NCBI GenBank assembly: GCA_017354895.1
Contig: CP071497.1
Span: forward strand, 1-64,000
Length of the DNA: 64,000 bases
Source: Podospora comata
Taxonomy: Eukaryota; Ascomycota; Sordariomycetes; Sordariales; Podosporaceae
Direction of reading: 5' to 3'
Shown here one piece after another: positions 10,387 through 21,233 of the stretch (position 1 is its first letter; every line of letters starts with the position of its first letter). Under the pieces are notes generated by a model that was not told where the DNA came from, did no database searches, and saw only the letters and a program-made list of their open reading frames with translations. The position numbers were made by a program, and so were the translations under genes.

Positions 10387-11246
10387 ATGACTTTCAAAAT
10401 GGCCATTGATACACCCACTTCCTCAACCAAGACCCTCGAGCTTGAGGTTGTTAGATACGAGCAGCTCAGGAGCAACGATAACGCCGAGGTAAGAAAGCTA
10501 ACCCAGGCATTGTCTGACCAGGGAATGCTGTTCTTGGACCTCCAGAGATCCTCGGCAAAGCAATTCCTGAAAGACCTGCAAACCGTGATACAGCATCAGC
10601 GAGCCTTCTTTGAACAGCCGCAGGAGGAGAAGTCCAAATATCACACGGGCATTCGATATAACGGGTGGGTACAGGTCGAAATTCTTCTTTTCTACTCATC
10701 GCTAATCCAGGCCCTTTTCTCAGATTTTACACTTCCCCCATTGGTGTCGAAAAGATTCACCTCGGTCGCAAGGAGCAAATGGCAGGGGACCGGTCTCAAC
10801 TTCCCGAAGCACTTCAGCTGGTGGCAGATCAGGTCGAAAATGTCTCTTCGTTCATCGACAAGATACTCCGCGAGATTGGCATGACGTTGGCAAGCTCGAT
10901 GGATGAACCATTCCCGGCCAGTTTGCAGGACGCCACCAGACCCGGCCAAAGTCATCTAACATTGGGCATCTCAAAGGCACGTGCCGGGACACCTCTAATG
11001 GATGGCCACACCGATGACGGTTTCCTCACTCTCACGTTCTATGACGAGCCCTTTCTCGAAGTCTTGGATAGGTCTACAAACGAGTGGAAGTTGGTTGAGG
11101 TGAATTGCAACATGCCAATCCTGAATGTAGCCGCCCAGTCGGCAAAGAACTCGGGAGGTCAGCTGTACAACCCCTGGCATAGGGTGAAGATGGGAGAGAA
11201 CGAGATAAACTTGGTCATGTTTGATCTGTTTGAAGATTCGTATTAG
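10387..11246 (+). CDS. Isopenicillin N synthase-like 2OG-Fe(II) oxygenase, short form
   Basis: Two exons, 10387-10664 and 10724-11246, with a 59-bp intron whose removal joins IRYNG to FYTSPIGVEKIH. The product has 266 residues; an ATG at 10399 is an alternative start. The N-terminal half matches the DIOX_N helix/strand pattern (VRKLTQALSDQGMLFLDL). The C-terminal half has the iron ligands of the jelly roll: HTD in MDGHTDDGFLT and the distal His in NPWHRV. After that His the family normally has Arg-x-Ser to bind 2-oxoglutarate; here the segment reads ENEINLVMF and has neither residue. The protein is also shorter than the usual ~330. It may use a different cosubstrate, need none, or be inactive. 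Confidence 0.82.
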
Positions 11247-11426
11247 TAGACTGCTGAGCTTGAGATCTTTCGTTTTTTGTCGTTGGACGGGATGGCAATG
11301 GGTTAGTAGCAATACATATCATACCTAGGTATCAAACACGAAAGCCACCTCATGTTTTTTGCGACAGAGCTTTTACAACTATGGTTTAGGTACCCAGATA
11401 CACCCACAATTTCCATCTGCTTCTTT

Positions 11427-13607
11427 TCAACCCAAGACCAACAGTCGGTCGATTTCTGCCCGTCCAAGATCATACCCAGTGACAAACTCACGGCATCGGA
11501 GCCCATCCCTCTTCAGCTCCACCCAACATGTCTCAAAGCCAGTGGCCTTCCGTTGGATCATTTCTGACAGACAAAGCCTCTCCCTTCTTCCCAGCAACTC
11601 TCCATTGTCAGCCACCCATTGCTCCAAGTCAAGAAAAGCACGCGCCAGACCAAGCAAAAAGACGCTGTTGATCATTGGGTGCTGAGCCCACCCTAAAAGG
11701 TCATGGGAAAACCTGCCAGAGTCATTGAGGTTCTCATCTTCTGGACGGCCAATTATGTCTCCTAAACAGGTCGGCTGTGGCAAACCCCTATTCTTCATCA
11801 TTTCGAGACCCAGGGCCACCAGGTCGGGGCTGTAGCCAGGCCAATGCTGCTCATCCATACAGGCAATACCTGTGCCCACCGACTTGTAGCCCTTTTCTGC
11901 TCGCAATATTTGCAAACAGTTAGAGACCAGGGGTGTGATTGTCTGGTAAGGGGAGCTGATGATATTTTCCAGGAGTCCTGCGTGGGCAAACCAAAGTGGT
12001 AATAGGGCGTCTATTTCAACTGCCGACTTGTGTATCTGGATTGGTGACTTTGGCTCAAAATCGTTCGTCTCGCACAGCGACCAGGTTCTCGTGGCGGGAA
12101 AAGTCGGATGGCTGACCGCAGCATCATGACGCGAGGGGTCAAAGGTCTTTTCCAGGCTCTGATAGCCACCAACAAGCCCCCAATAAGCCTCGCCCATATC
12201 CTTGCCATGTGGTCTGAGGGAGTCAATCCAGTTCCGAAGCAGTTCAGTCTCGACGTGGGTGAAAGCACCAAACATTCTCCCTTTCCAGCCCAGCTCCCGC
12301 ATCAAAAGGCTCTTGCTGCTGTCACCTCTGCATATCCATGGCTTGGAGTCTGCCAAGGCGTCAAGGAACTCATCCTTCCAACCGTCATCATCCTTGGGGC
12401 TCGAAGGAGGAGCAGAAAACCAAGATGACAATTTTCTCTTTCCGATCCGGGCGCGACTCGTGCAATGAATCTTGGTGGCAATGGTGGCTTTCTTGCAGAT
12501 GATGTCAACCAGCTTGTCCTCGTAATCATCCACAGTATCCCTGTCATCGAGACTCTGCCCCAGGCAATAGCCAGCCTGCACACGCCTCCACGCTGTCTGC
12601 GGATCCATGATGCCCGTGTTCTGAACAATCTCCATAAAGTGTGCAATGTTGCCAATCGCCATCGCGCAGTGACCCGAGTGCGCGTTGTCGATCGAAATGT
12701 GCAAAGCATAGTAGTAGGGCGAGATCCCAAACTCGGGCAGCTCCTTGTTGGCTTTCAAGACCCCAATGGCAGGCTGCTCGTAGTGGAGATTAAACCCCAG
12801 AATCTCGGGTAAAAACTCGTTAGGAAAGACGGAAATGAGGAGCTGTCCAATGGCATATCTCCAAATCGTCTCATCCTCTATGCCATGGCGTGGGTGTGTG
12901 AAATCGAGCGAGTCGCCGTTGGGCAGGTCCACACCCACGCTCTGGAGAAGCTCCTTGTAGAGCAATATGTGGTTCTTTTCCAGATCCCCATCACCGAGCT
13001 CTTCTGAAAAGATTTGCCAAGCATCCTTTGTCACGCCCCGAAAGGCGAAGGGGGTTGTGACCTGATGAATCCGTGCGAGCCATGCGCCATCGGTGTAGTT
13101 CCACGGTGCGCTGTTCTTGAGAAACATGCAGGCTTCTTCGAAGCTTTTGAACAGCTCAGGCCCACCACCAAGCTCCCTTCGACGCATGTAGGCTTCGAAT
13201 TCCAGACCCACATCGAGCTGGATGTCTTGGATGAAGCTTTGGAGACGGGAGGCATCAAAGGTCGCGATGTTGAGAATGCTGCGAGATCGGTCCTTGTACT
13301 TGGCCATCCGGAGTCCTTGTTCTAGTAACGAAAGCAACGTTTCTCGAACTTGAGGCAGGATTTCTGGGAACCGCTCCAGATTTTGAACTTTGTGGTAAAG
13401 ATCTTTGAAGTGACGCATTCGTTGCTGCCGCTTCCTTTCTAGGCGTGGTGACTTGGGCTTTTCGTCGGTCAAGATCGCTATGTGGCTTGTTGTGGAAGCA
13501 TTGGACCAAGTTGGGAACGAGAATCGTGGTTTTCGCCATGGGAACGAGATGTAAAGAAAACAGCTAACAGGGACAATTATCAAGAGTAAAGATTCCAAGT
13601 TGAACAT
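11427..13607 (-). CDS. Iron-containing redox enzyme, heme-oxygenase-like di-iron (HDO) family
   Basis: An intronless frame of 726 residues from an ATG at 13607. Residues 3-22 are a hydrophobic N-terminal anchor followed by basic residues, so membrane attachment is likely. The core around residues 260-330 fits the Haem_oxygenas_2 family: acidic and His residues in NEFLPEILGFNLHYE (E264, E268, H275, E277), then ALHISIDNAHSGH (H303, D307, H310, H313), the typical LHxxIDNxxSGH helix. HDO proteins bind a non-heme di-iron centre and carry out N-oxygenation, C-C cleavage and decarboxylation. About 300 residues follow the core with no domain I recognise. It faces the 2OG oxygenase tail-to-tail with a 180-bp gap. 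Confidence 0.83.
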   Translation of the reverse strand: MFNLESLLLIIVPVSCFLYISFPWRKPRFSFPTWSNASTTSHIAILTDEKPKSPRLERKRQQRMRHFKDLYHKVQNLERFPEILPQVRETLLSLLEQGLRMAKYKDRSRSILNIATFDASRLQSFIQDIQLDVGLEFEAYMRRRELGGGPELFKSFEEACMFLKNSAPWNYTDGAWLARIHQVTTPFAFRGVTKDAWQIFSEELGDGDLEKNHILLYKELLQSVGVDLPNGDSLDFTHPRHGIEDETIWRYAIGQLLISVFPNEFLPEILGFNLHYEQPAIGVLKANKELPEFGISPYYYALHISIDNAHSGHCAMAIGNIAHFMEIVQNTGIMDPQTAWRRVQAGYCLGQSLDDRDTVDDYEDKLVDIICKKATIATKIHCTSRARIGKRKLSSWFSAPPSSPKDDDGWKDEFLDALADSKPWICRGDSSKSLLMRELGWKGRMFGAFTHVETELLRNWIDSLRPHGKDMGEAYWGLVGGYQSLEKTFDPSRHDAAVSHPTFPATRTWSLCETNDFEPKSPIQIHKSAVEIDALLPLWFAHAGLLENIISSPYQTITPLVSNCLQILRAEKGYKSVGTGIACMDEQHWPGYSPDLVALGLEMMKNRGLPQPTCLGDIIGRPEDENLNDSGRFSHDLLGWAQHPMINSVFLLGLARAFLDLEQWVADNGELLGRRERLCLSEMIQRKATGFETCWVELKRDGLRCREFVTGYDLGRAEIDRLLVLG

Positions 13608-13991
13608 GATGGAGCAATTTTCTTCTGGCTGAAAGCGACGAGGTGTGTGCTTCCATTACGAAAAAGGAGATCGATCTCTGTGGGCATTCTATACCTAGTA
13701 TTCAGGGCTTCATAAGCTCCTCTCTTTCATCCCGCGTCCCGCACTGAGTCATGTCAGCAAATCTTGTTGGGAGAGTGATGGATATGATCCTACAACGTAT
13801 GGAATCATGGGTCATGGTCGGGTTCGGCAGTAAACAAGGTGCAAGTAAATGGAGACTGTTGATCCGAGAATCCGAACCGCTAAGGTCGAGAATCCGAACT
13901 GCTCAGGTCGATTAGCTGCCATACAAAGCGATCACGAAATAGGTAGCACGGACCGTCATTACGACTCAAGATTTCTTGGTAATCATTTCAA
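13608..13991. other. Intergenic region
   Basis: Promoter side of the HDO gene and 3' flank of the JmjC-like gene. A 20-bp near-identical pair (GAGAATCCGAACCGCTAAGG / GAGAATCCGAACTGCTCAGG) stands in tandem at about 13866-13909. Otherwise nothing is seen. Confidence 0.5.
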
Positions 13992-16595
13992 CTATTGAGC
14001 CTCCCTACTGTGATCAGATCTAGCCAAAGCCTGGTCCAAACTCTCCAACAGACTGGGTACAATGTTGTCCCCGAACAAATGGGGATGTACGTCCATAAGC
14101 GACCTCAACGCTTCTAACAGTCCTAGCAGCTGTCGAGAGTGGAATGTGATGTCTTGATCGAACTTTGACGCCACCCCTGGTCCACGTCTTTGAATCCACA
14201 TTGTGCTGTCCAAAAGACTACCGAGAGCAAGACTATCCCAAAATATACCCCCTTCCATGATACCCCGAACAGGGGAATAAACGGTGTAGACTATTCTCGA
14301 AGCAGGGGGTATGATGAGTATATCGTCTTCCTCCAAAATAAAAGCCCTTTGTGCATCATTTCTCTCAAGACTCTTCAGCGCAGGGTCCGTATCAGTGTCA
14401 GAAAGAGAGGCAAAAATGCAGATTTTGAGACCCTCAAGATTACGCAACCAAACCCCACTCATGGTGGCAAAGGATGGCCCAAAGCAGACATGGGGAAGGG
14501 TGACGGCGTTGAAGTCGGTTCTGATCTCAGGAAAAACCTCGGGGCTTCCTAGTTGTTGGCATGCACTGGCACTCCTGCTAGTGCGTAGTCTGAGTCGCTC
14601 TACCAGACAGTCTAGTAGACGGAAACGTGGAAGCATGGTCAACAAAGGCCGATGCGAGTGGGTCATGTTTCTGAGATTGGAGGTGCCTCGATCGTGAGCA
14701 GAGTTGGCAAGTTCATCCTCCAATAAACACAAAGAATCAAGCATGGCGTGCATACCAGAATCTAGAAAGGTTTCCTTGATGATCACTGGCTTTTCGAACA
14801 CTTGGTGTGCTTTAGCGGCCTGGATAGCTTCGTTGGAGGTGAGATAGAGCACATCAGCATCCATGGGAGATGCAGCACGACCGGGCAGGATCGCATTGCC
14901 TTGCGTCCACATCGAGGCCCATTTTGTGGCTGCCTTCAGCGGTGGTGCCTGGTCTTGATGGGTTTCAAGGGGGTCCTGCCGGGCCTCCTTTGCAAGCATG
15001 CCGTCGATATAAGGCATGATTGTAGGGTAATATTGGTTATGAAGCGTTTCCTCCAGGCTGTCCAAGCCTTTTCCTGTGATTGGAGCCGTTCCAAGATATA
15101 GAGCTGCTGAGGTGAAGAGGTCGGCTTCCAACTCGCTGGATTGTGGTGAGGTTGGGCTAGGTTCCGAATGGAGTCGAGATGGGCCTGAAAAGCTGGGGGT
15201 TGTGGGTTCTGATGTTATGGTCGAAGGTTGATGTTGCCCAAAGGAGTTCATGGCTGAGGGCGAAAGGAACAAGGCCGAAGATTGCCAACACATGGGGTCG
15301 TGCATATCAATGCTGTAGGACAAGTCTGCGCTGTTCCAGTCCCACATCGAGTCAAAGAGTGGCATCGCTTCCGAGGGCGCAGAGGACATCCCCTGGAAGT
15401 TCTCTAGCTGATTCAGTGACACGTCTAAGCTGGGCTGTGTGTCCCAAAGTTGGTCCTGTGCAGGTGCTATCTGAGCATCTCCCGGGCCATCATCATCGCC
15501 TGTACTCACTTCCGCAGGCGAGGTTTTTAGCGGCATGGTATGCTGGTGTCTTGGCGAAGATGGCAGACAAGCTTCGCCCCGAGCAGCGAGGACGCCGAAT
15601 CGGTCCCTTCGCAAAAGATGGGCCACATAGTGACCCGGTCTGATGTCACGCAAGAAGACTGGCGCCTGTGCGTCCACGGCGACACGGCCATCCTGACTGG
15701 CGACCCATAGCTCCTCCATTTTGCCATCAACTGTCGTTGAAGCCAATGTAACCAGATCGAAGTCGCGATGGGGCTGCAGAGGAGCCTCGTTCAACGTCTT
15801 TAACCGGCCACCAAGAAGCGCCTGTCGATGTCGCTGTAATAACACAGCATTGAGGCGCGGCAGAAATTCTTTGAAGAAGTTGGGGTAGCTTGTTGCACAC
15901 GCTCGGAGCATGTTCATTTGTACCTGACTAGCACAATTCCAAGCATAGTGAAACACCACGTCGGGAGACCAGAGCGCAACAATAAATGCGAGGTTTCGTA
16001 GACGGTTGTTTTCATTGTATGCCCGTTTTCGCTTCTTTTTGGTAGCCTCTTCACGCTTGTTTCTTTCTGTCAAGTGGGATAAAGCCAGCAGCTCTTTCCA
16101 CTCTGGTTCTCTATTTGCCTGTGATCGATGCGAAGAAACGATCCTGGCCACAGAGCAAAACGTGGAGATGCGTGTGTCGAGGTGGTCACACTGGTCAACA
16201 AGGCCGTCGCGAATGCTTGAAAATGTCGAGATGGGCGCGTTGCTAGCCCATGCTTGATACAGCTCCTCGAGCCACGCTCGAGTCTCTTGATCAAACCCAA
16301 GGCTGGTGTCATGACCAGGCTGAAGCTCCCAACCCCTATTAAACCCCTGTCAGCGTTTTTGTGAGCACGGGCCGTGGCCGCAGCAACTGGAACTTACTTT
16401 GACGGTGGGCCGTGCACCATCCCCTTGATAGGTATGAATTTCGATGAGATTTTGCGGCGTTGCTGTAGGGCTGGGCATAAAGGCGTATGGAACCCCTTGG
16501 AGGAAGCTGAGAGCCTGTTGAGGGTATGGTTGTAGCCCTTGGAGGAAGGAGGTCCGACATCTCAAGCAGAAGAAGGGTGGGTGACAATTGTTCAT
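13992..16595 (-). CDS. Large protein with C-terminal JmjC/cupin-like region, possible cluster regulator
   Basis: Two exons, 16595-16398 and 16346-13992, with a 51-bp intron (donor GTAAGT, acceptor CAG), giving 850 residues in unbroken frame. The N-terminus has a CxxC pair (FFCLRC). Residues ~150-185 are strongly basic (KKKRKR) and could be a nuclear-localisation or DNA-contact segment. The middle is Ser/Pro/Asp-rich, as in activation domains. The last ~250 residues look like a fungal JmjC/cupin fold: VIIKETF, then LPHVCFGPS, and EEDDILIIPPASRIVYTVYSP followed by GGIFWDS, the pattern of a double-stranded beta-helix. A canonical HxD iron motif is not obvious. I read it as a regulator or chromatin-type oxygenase relative; moderate certainty. 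Confidence 0.68.
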
Positions 16596-17720
16596 GTATG
16601 CTTCGATGTAACTTGGCGTACTTTTTGCCTCAAGTCCTCCACTTCGGACAATCCCTCCCTCCCTGTTATTATGGCGTCATGTTGAAGTTCTGTTTGGTGT
16701 GTTCTGGCAATGGGAATCCTTCACATTGCTGTCAACAAGAAGGCAACATTGTGAGAGTACATGTCAAACAGCATAACCCACACTCCCATCTGACCAGTAA
16801 GGAAGCAGAGGGACAAAATATGAGGTAATGAAAACTGATGTATGTACGCCGGATACTCGGGGCCCATCATGCAGAGGCCTTGATGGAGGTACTTTCAAGG
16901 CTGAAGCCTGCCAAAATGCCAGGACAAATTGTACTATACGCTGCTGTGTAACTCATGGCACGGATGATCCGCGAAAGACATGGGGTAGGCCCATGCATCA
17001 TTGAGACGCTGAGCGTGGTGCCTGTGAAGATGCCAAGAGCTAGATGCGGTTTATTAGGTGGGTTTGGGGCGGGCCGTCTGGGGCGCGTGGCTGCTGAACC
17101 GTTGGTGTCTAAGTTTCCCTCCACTCCGCACAACTCCAACCACTCACATCCGAGACGGACTCACATGTTCGCAGTTGGGCCTCACCAACGGCTTCGAAGT
17201 CAGCGGGCCCCGGAGTTGAAAACCCTATGGGGCTCTCGGCGCTGTCCCGTGTTTCGTGTCTTCCTTGGTTCTTTGAGCTCCGCGCCGCAACGGTGAATGA
17301 GAAATGGGGCAAACATTCCCTACAGTACACCGACTCGATCCTGCCTCGTGGCACCTGCCTCTAAGGTAGAAACATCCGCTCTACTATGCCTCCAAGGGAT
17401 ATGACTAGCTCCAACGCGACTGCTGACTGGACGCTGGAACGAGATCCGGGCCCCGATTTGCCCGATGACACACCAAAGCTGAAAGGGGCATCGGTTTAAA
17501 ATGGACCTGTTCTTTGACGAACCTGTCGTGCTGGATGGCGAAATTGAATGCAAATGCACCTGCATCTCCTGTTCTCCAACCTGCGCTGCAACACAACCGC
17601 ATCTTGCCATCAAATCGACCTCACTCCCTCACCGCCGGCTGATTGACGACAACCAGCATCTAGAGATATGCAGCCTTGAGAAGCCAGCGACCACTCACGT
17701 CCTTGCCCGCATCGCACAAC
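16596..17720. promoter_or_regulatory. Long divergent intergenic region
   Basis: A 1.1-kb region between the JmjC-like gene (minus) and the DHA2 exporter (plus), so it contains both promoters. No convincing coding frame, tRNA or repeat was found. Confidence 0.5.
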
Positions 17721-19468
17721 ATGGCGACCAAAACGACCACCGTGACCGAGTTGCACACCATCTCGTTCGACCCCTCCACCACAAACTCGGGCGCGACTTC
17801 ACGGAAAAGCCAGAGCCGCGATGCAACAGTCGTGGCTTCTGATTCAGAACCAGAGGCGTCTCCTATCTCGGCCAAGTCAAGGCCGGCTCTGCTGCCCAAA
17901 GGCCGCGCCATCATCGTGACCACCCAGCTTTGTGGCCTGCTGTTCTTCAGCAGCTTCTGCAATGGCATCATCGTCATCGCTCTACCTGCCATGCACTCGG
18001 AGCTGGGTCTACAGGAGAGCCTCCTTGTTTGGCCCACCTCGAGTTACTATCTCACGGCCGGTTCCTGTTTGTTGCTGGCCGGCTCCATCGCCGATGTTGT
18101 CGGTGTGAAAAAGGTCAACCTCGTTGGCTCTTTCCTCAGTTCTATCTTTGCTCTGGCCTGCGGTCTGGCACAAACTGAAGGTCAAATAATAGCATTCCGG
18201 GCCCTTCAGGGCATCACAAACGCCATCATTGCCCCCTCAGCGATATCCATCATCTCCAATAGCGTGGCCGAGGGCCGGCCGCGGAACATGGGGTTTGCAT
18301 GCCTCGGATTCAGCCAGCCGCTCGGGTTCAGTCTTGGCTTGGTGCTCACGGGGGTCATGACAGACACGGTGGGGTGGCGGCCAGCCTTCTACCTTGTAGC
18401 CGCCTGCAGCATAGTTTTGTTTACCATTGGGATATGGTCACTTCCGCAAGACATTCACTCATCCGGTAGCCAATCCGTTCTGAGGCGGCTCGGAGGTGAG
18501 ATCGACTGGATCGGAGTAGGCTTGGCCAGCATGGGGCTGGCCATGTTTTCATACGTTTTAGCGTAAGCATTAACACCTGTGAAACATTCTGCGGGCCTGC
18601 ATAAGCTGATTGAGTGATGCTTCTAGATCCCTGTCGGCCAACATCCAGGACATTCGTCAGGCTGTCACCATCGTTTTGCTCGTAATTTCTGTCTTTTCTG
18701 TTCCATCCTTTGTGGGGTGGATGCACTACCAGACCAGGAAGAACCGCACAGCACTAATCCCGAACTCTCTCTGGCGAAGCGGTGTGTTTACGAGCGCCTG
18801 CGTCATGGTTATGCTGACCAACGCTTTGATCAACTGCATGGAGTTGTATAGCAGTCTATTGTAAGCCTGTTTCCGAAGCTTCAAGGTCCATGTCTAACGC
18901 GTTGTCTCCTTACATTAGCTTCCAAACCATTCAGGGACAGTCTGCTCTGACGGCGTCCCTTCAAGTGCTTCCCTCTTTGGTAGCCGGGATTATCACCAGC
19001 ATTCTCACGGGTATATTTGTCAACCGCATGCCTGTATTCTGGACCGTCCTCATCACTACAATCGTCAGCACTGTCTCGGCCTTGTTGATGGCCCTGGTCC
19101 GTACTGACCAAGTATATTGGGAGAACGCCTTTGTTGCGCAGATCCTCTCACCCATCAGCTGTGACCTTCTCTTTACAGTTGGCCTCCTGATCATTTCGGA
19201 TGTTTTCCCGAAGCACATGCAGGCTTTAGGCGGCGCAGTGTTCAACACGTGTGCTCAGCTTGGGGTCGCCATTGGGCTAAGTGTGACGCAGGTCGTTGCC
19301 TCATCGGTCACAAACAACTCGCAATTTGACAACAAATCATCCCCCGAAGCCCTTATGGAGGGATATAGGGTAGCTTTTTGGATCATGTTTGGTTGGATGG
19401 TGTTTGTTTGTGGGGTATGCGCTGTTGGATTGAGACGAGTGGGTGCAATTGGTGTCAAGCGAGACTGA
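17721..19468 (+). CDS. MFS exporter, DHA2 (14-helix) type
   Basis: Three exons: 17721-18562, 18627-18860 and 18919-19468, with introns of 64 and 58 bp, giving 541 residues. The first ~55 residues are a Ser/Thr-rich cytosolic tail. The hydrophobic helices then follow the drug:H+ antiporter plan: a first helix with FFSSFCNGIIVIALPA, LVWPTSSYYLTAGSCLLLAG, a GITNAIIAPSA segment, and a long second half ending in helices with VFCGV-like composition. The linker EIDWIGVGLASMGLAM is typical of DHA2. Such proteins export drugs and secondary metabolites. It sits between the proposed regulator and the heme protein, fitting a product exporter. Confidence 0.88.
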
Positions 19469-21233
19469 TGCATTGTTGGGTTGTCCGATGATTGGTGTTC
19501 AAGCTTGTTCAACGGGTAGACTGATAGATTGGTAGACGGACAGGCCTATAGAGACAGCATTCTTCGGTTGGAATTTAGGCGCAATAGATAGGTACCTACT
19601 TTGAAGAATCGAGTCTAACGCCGATGTATGTGCCCGTGAAAGAGAGTTGGGTTGTAGCTGTATCAACCGGACTTGCCCTCGGATTTGAGCCAACTTTGCA
19701 TATGTATATGCCGACCAAGGGACATCCCGCGGCGATTTCCCACTCGGGAACTTCCCCTACCTGGAATGATATGCATGACAGATGTCATGCAGACTGGATG
19801 CATCCATGATTCTCCCCGATTGGAAGAATGTGACGGGCGAGTAGGAACAGTGCCGCTTGATGACTTCGGCACAACTAGCCTCCGACTGTGCAATACATGT
19901 ACTGCTAAGAGGCTCAAGATGGTCTACCTGGTATGCAGTGACTTTTTGCTCTCCTCATTAGCCACATGGGTAGGAATGCATGCCGGGTGGGGCGGGGGTC
20001 GCTCTCCTCCCTACCTTTACGTTCATTTTGTATCCGTAAATAACACTTGAACCAAGTCACTTGCAGGTCGATCAGCTCGACACATCAGTTGTGCAGCGAA
20101 GGACAGATCGTATATGCATTGGTTCAATACCTGGTATGGAACGGTAATCTCGTCGAATGTCTATTGCTTTCCAATACACTCGTCTCCATGACAGGATTGG
20201 TATTTCCCACAGGCAGAGATAGCAAATGCTTCGGACTTTGAAACATTTGAACGACGTACCATTTTCGTTGTGTTGATAACTTGGTAGATACTATCACTTC
20301 TGTGTCTGCGAGTTGACAGCAAACCGCATTGACAACGTGGAACTTTCTTGATCCTCCGCTGTGCAGTATCGTGCTCACAACATTCCAACTAAATAGAATT
20401 CAATGTCACACAGCTTACTGTTCCTAAGAATAGTCCTGGTCGAGAGTACGATGCTATCAGTGACCCAGGGCAACTATAAATCAGCATCCGATAGAGCTGA
20501 AAGGTTGATGCGGGTTTTTGCTGATGCTTTGTCCCAACCGTAACAAAAAAAGTAATCTGTGTCGGGGTACTTAAGAGACTGGGTTATTGTTGCGGCATCA
20601 GCTTCTATTGGACTGAGTGGAAGTCTGGCTTTTGATGCCAGGTCGGCCGTGTTGTTCTGTCATTCTACCATCAGCCCGCCCGACTCCCGGTGTTTCAGAG
20701 GATGAAGCGGTGGGTGGTAGATTCCCATGTGTGGACTTTTGGTTCTGGCTGGGTTGTTTTGAAGTTAGAGTCTCACCGTTGATGCATGTAGGTAGTTCAG
20801 CTCTTGTTGGGCAAACTTCAAGCTATTACTTGAGTTCAGAGTGTGTTAGATGGCGTTGCCATGGTATCCTTTCTGAGACAATGGACTTGCGGTTGCTTTG
20901 GAGTGGCCATGAGTGAAACGCCTGTTTAGGTACCCTTGAGTTGGTTATATGCGATGTGCAGGCTTAGGTTGGCTGAAGAGTGTGTATGCGATGCAGGGCT
21001 CGTGGTGCCTTTGCAATCATAGAGGCCAAGGTAATGGCTTCCATCCTTAAAGACCGAGATGGAAATTCCCAGTAAAGAACGCTACACAAGTTTCCATTCC
21101 TTATGACCCATGGTATATAACAAGACAAATTCCCAGTCCAGTGACTTGCGCCAGTATGTCTGTCTCATAACCCAGCTTCTATCCCTACCAGTAACAGAAT
21201 AAACAAAAAGAGTGTGCATGTACCATCCACTAC
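19469..21233. other. Intergenic region, no gene recognised
   Basis: A 1.77-kb stretch between the exporter 3' end and the 3' end of the heme-protein gene. Short frames exist on both strands but none has a family-like sequence. TAGGTAC elements occur near 19588, 20926 and 21427. Confidence 0.5.
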
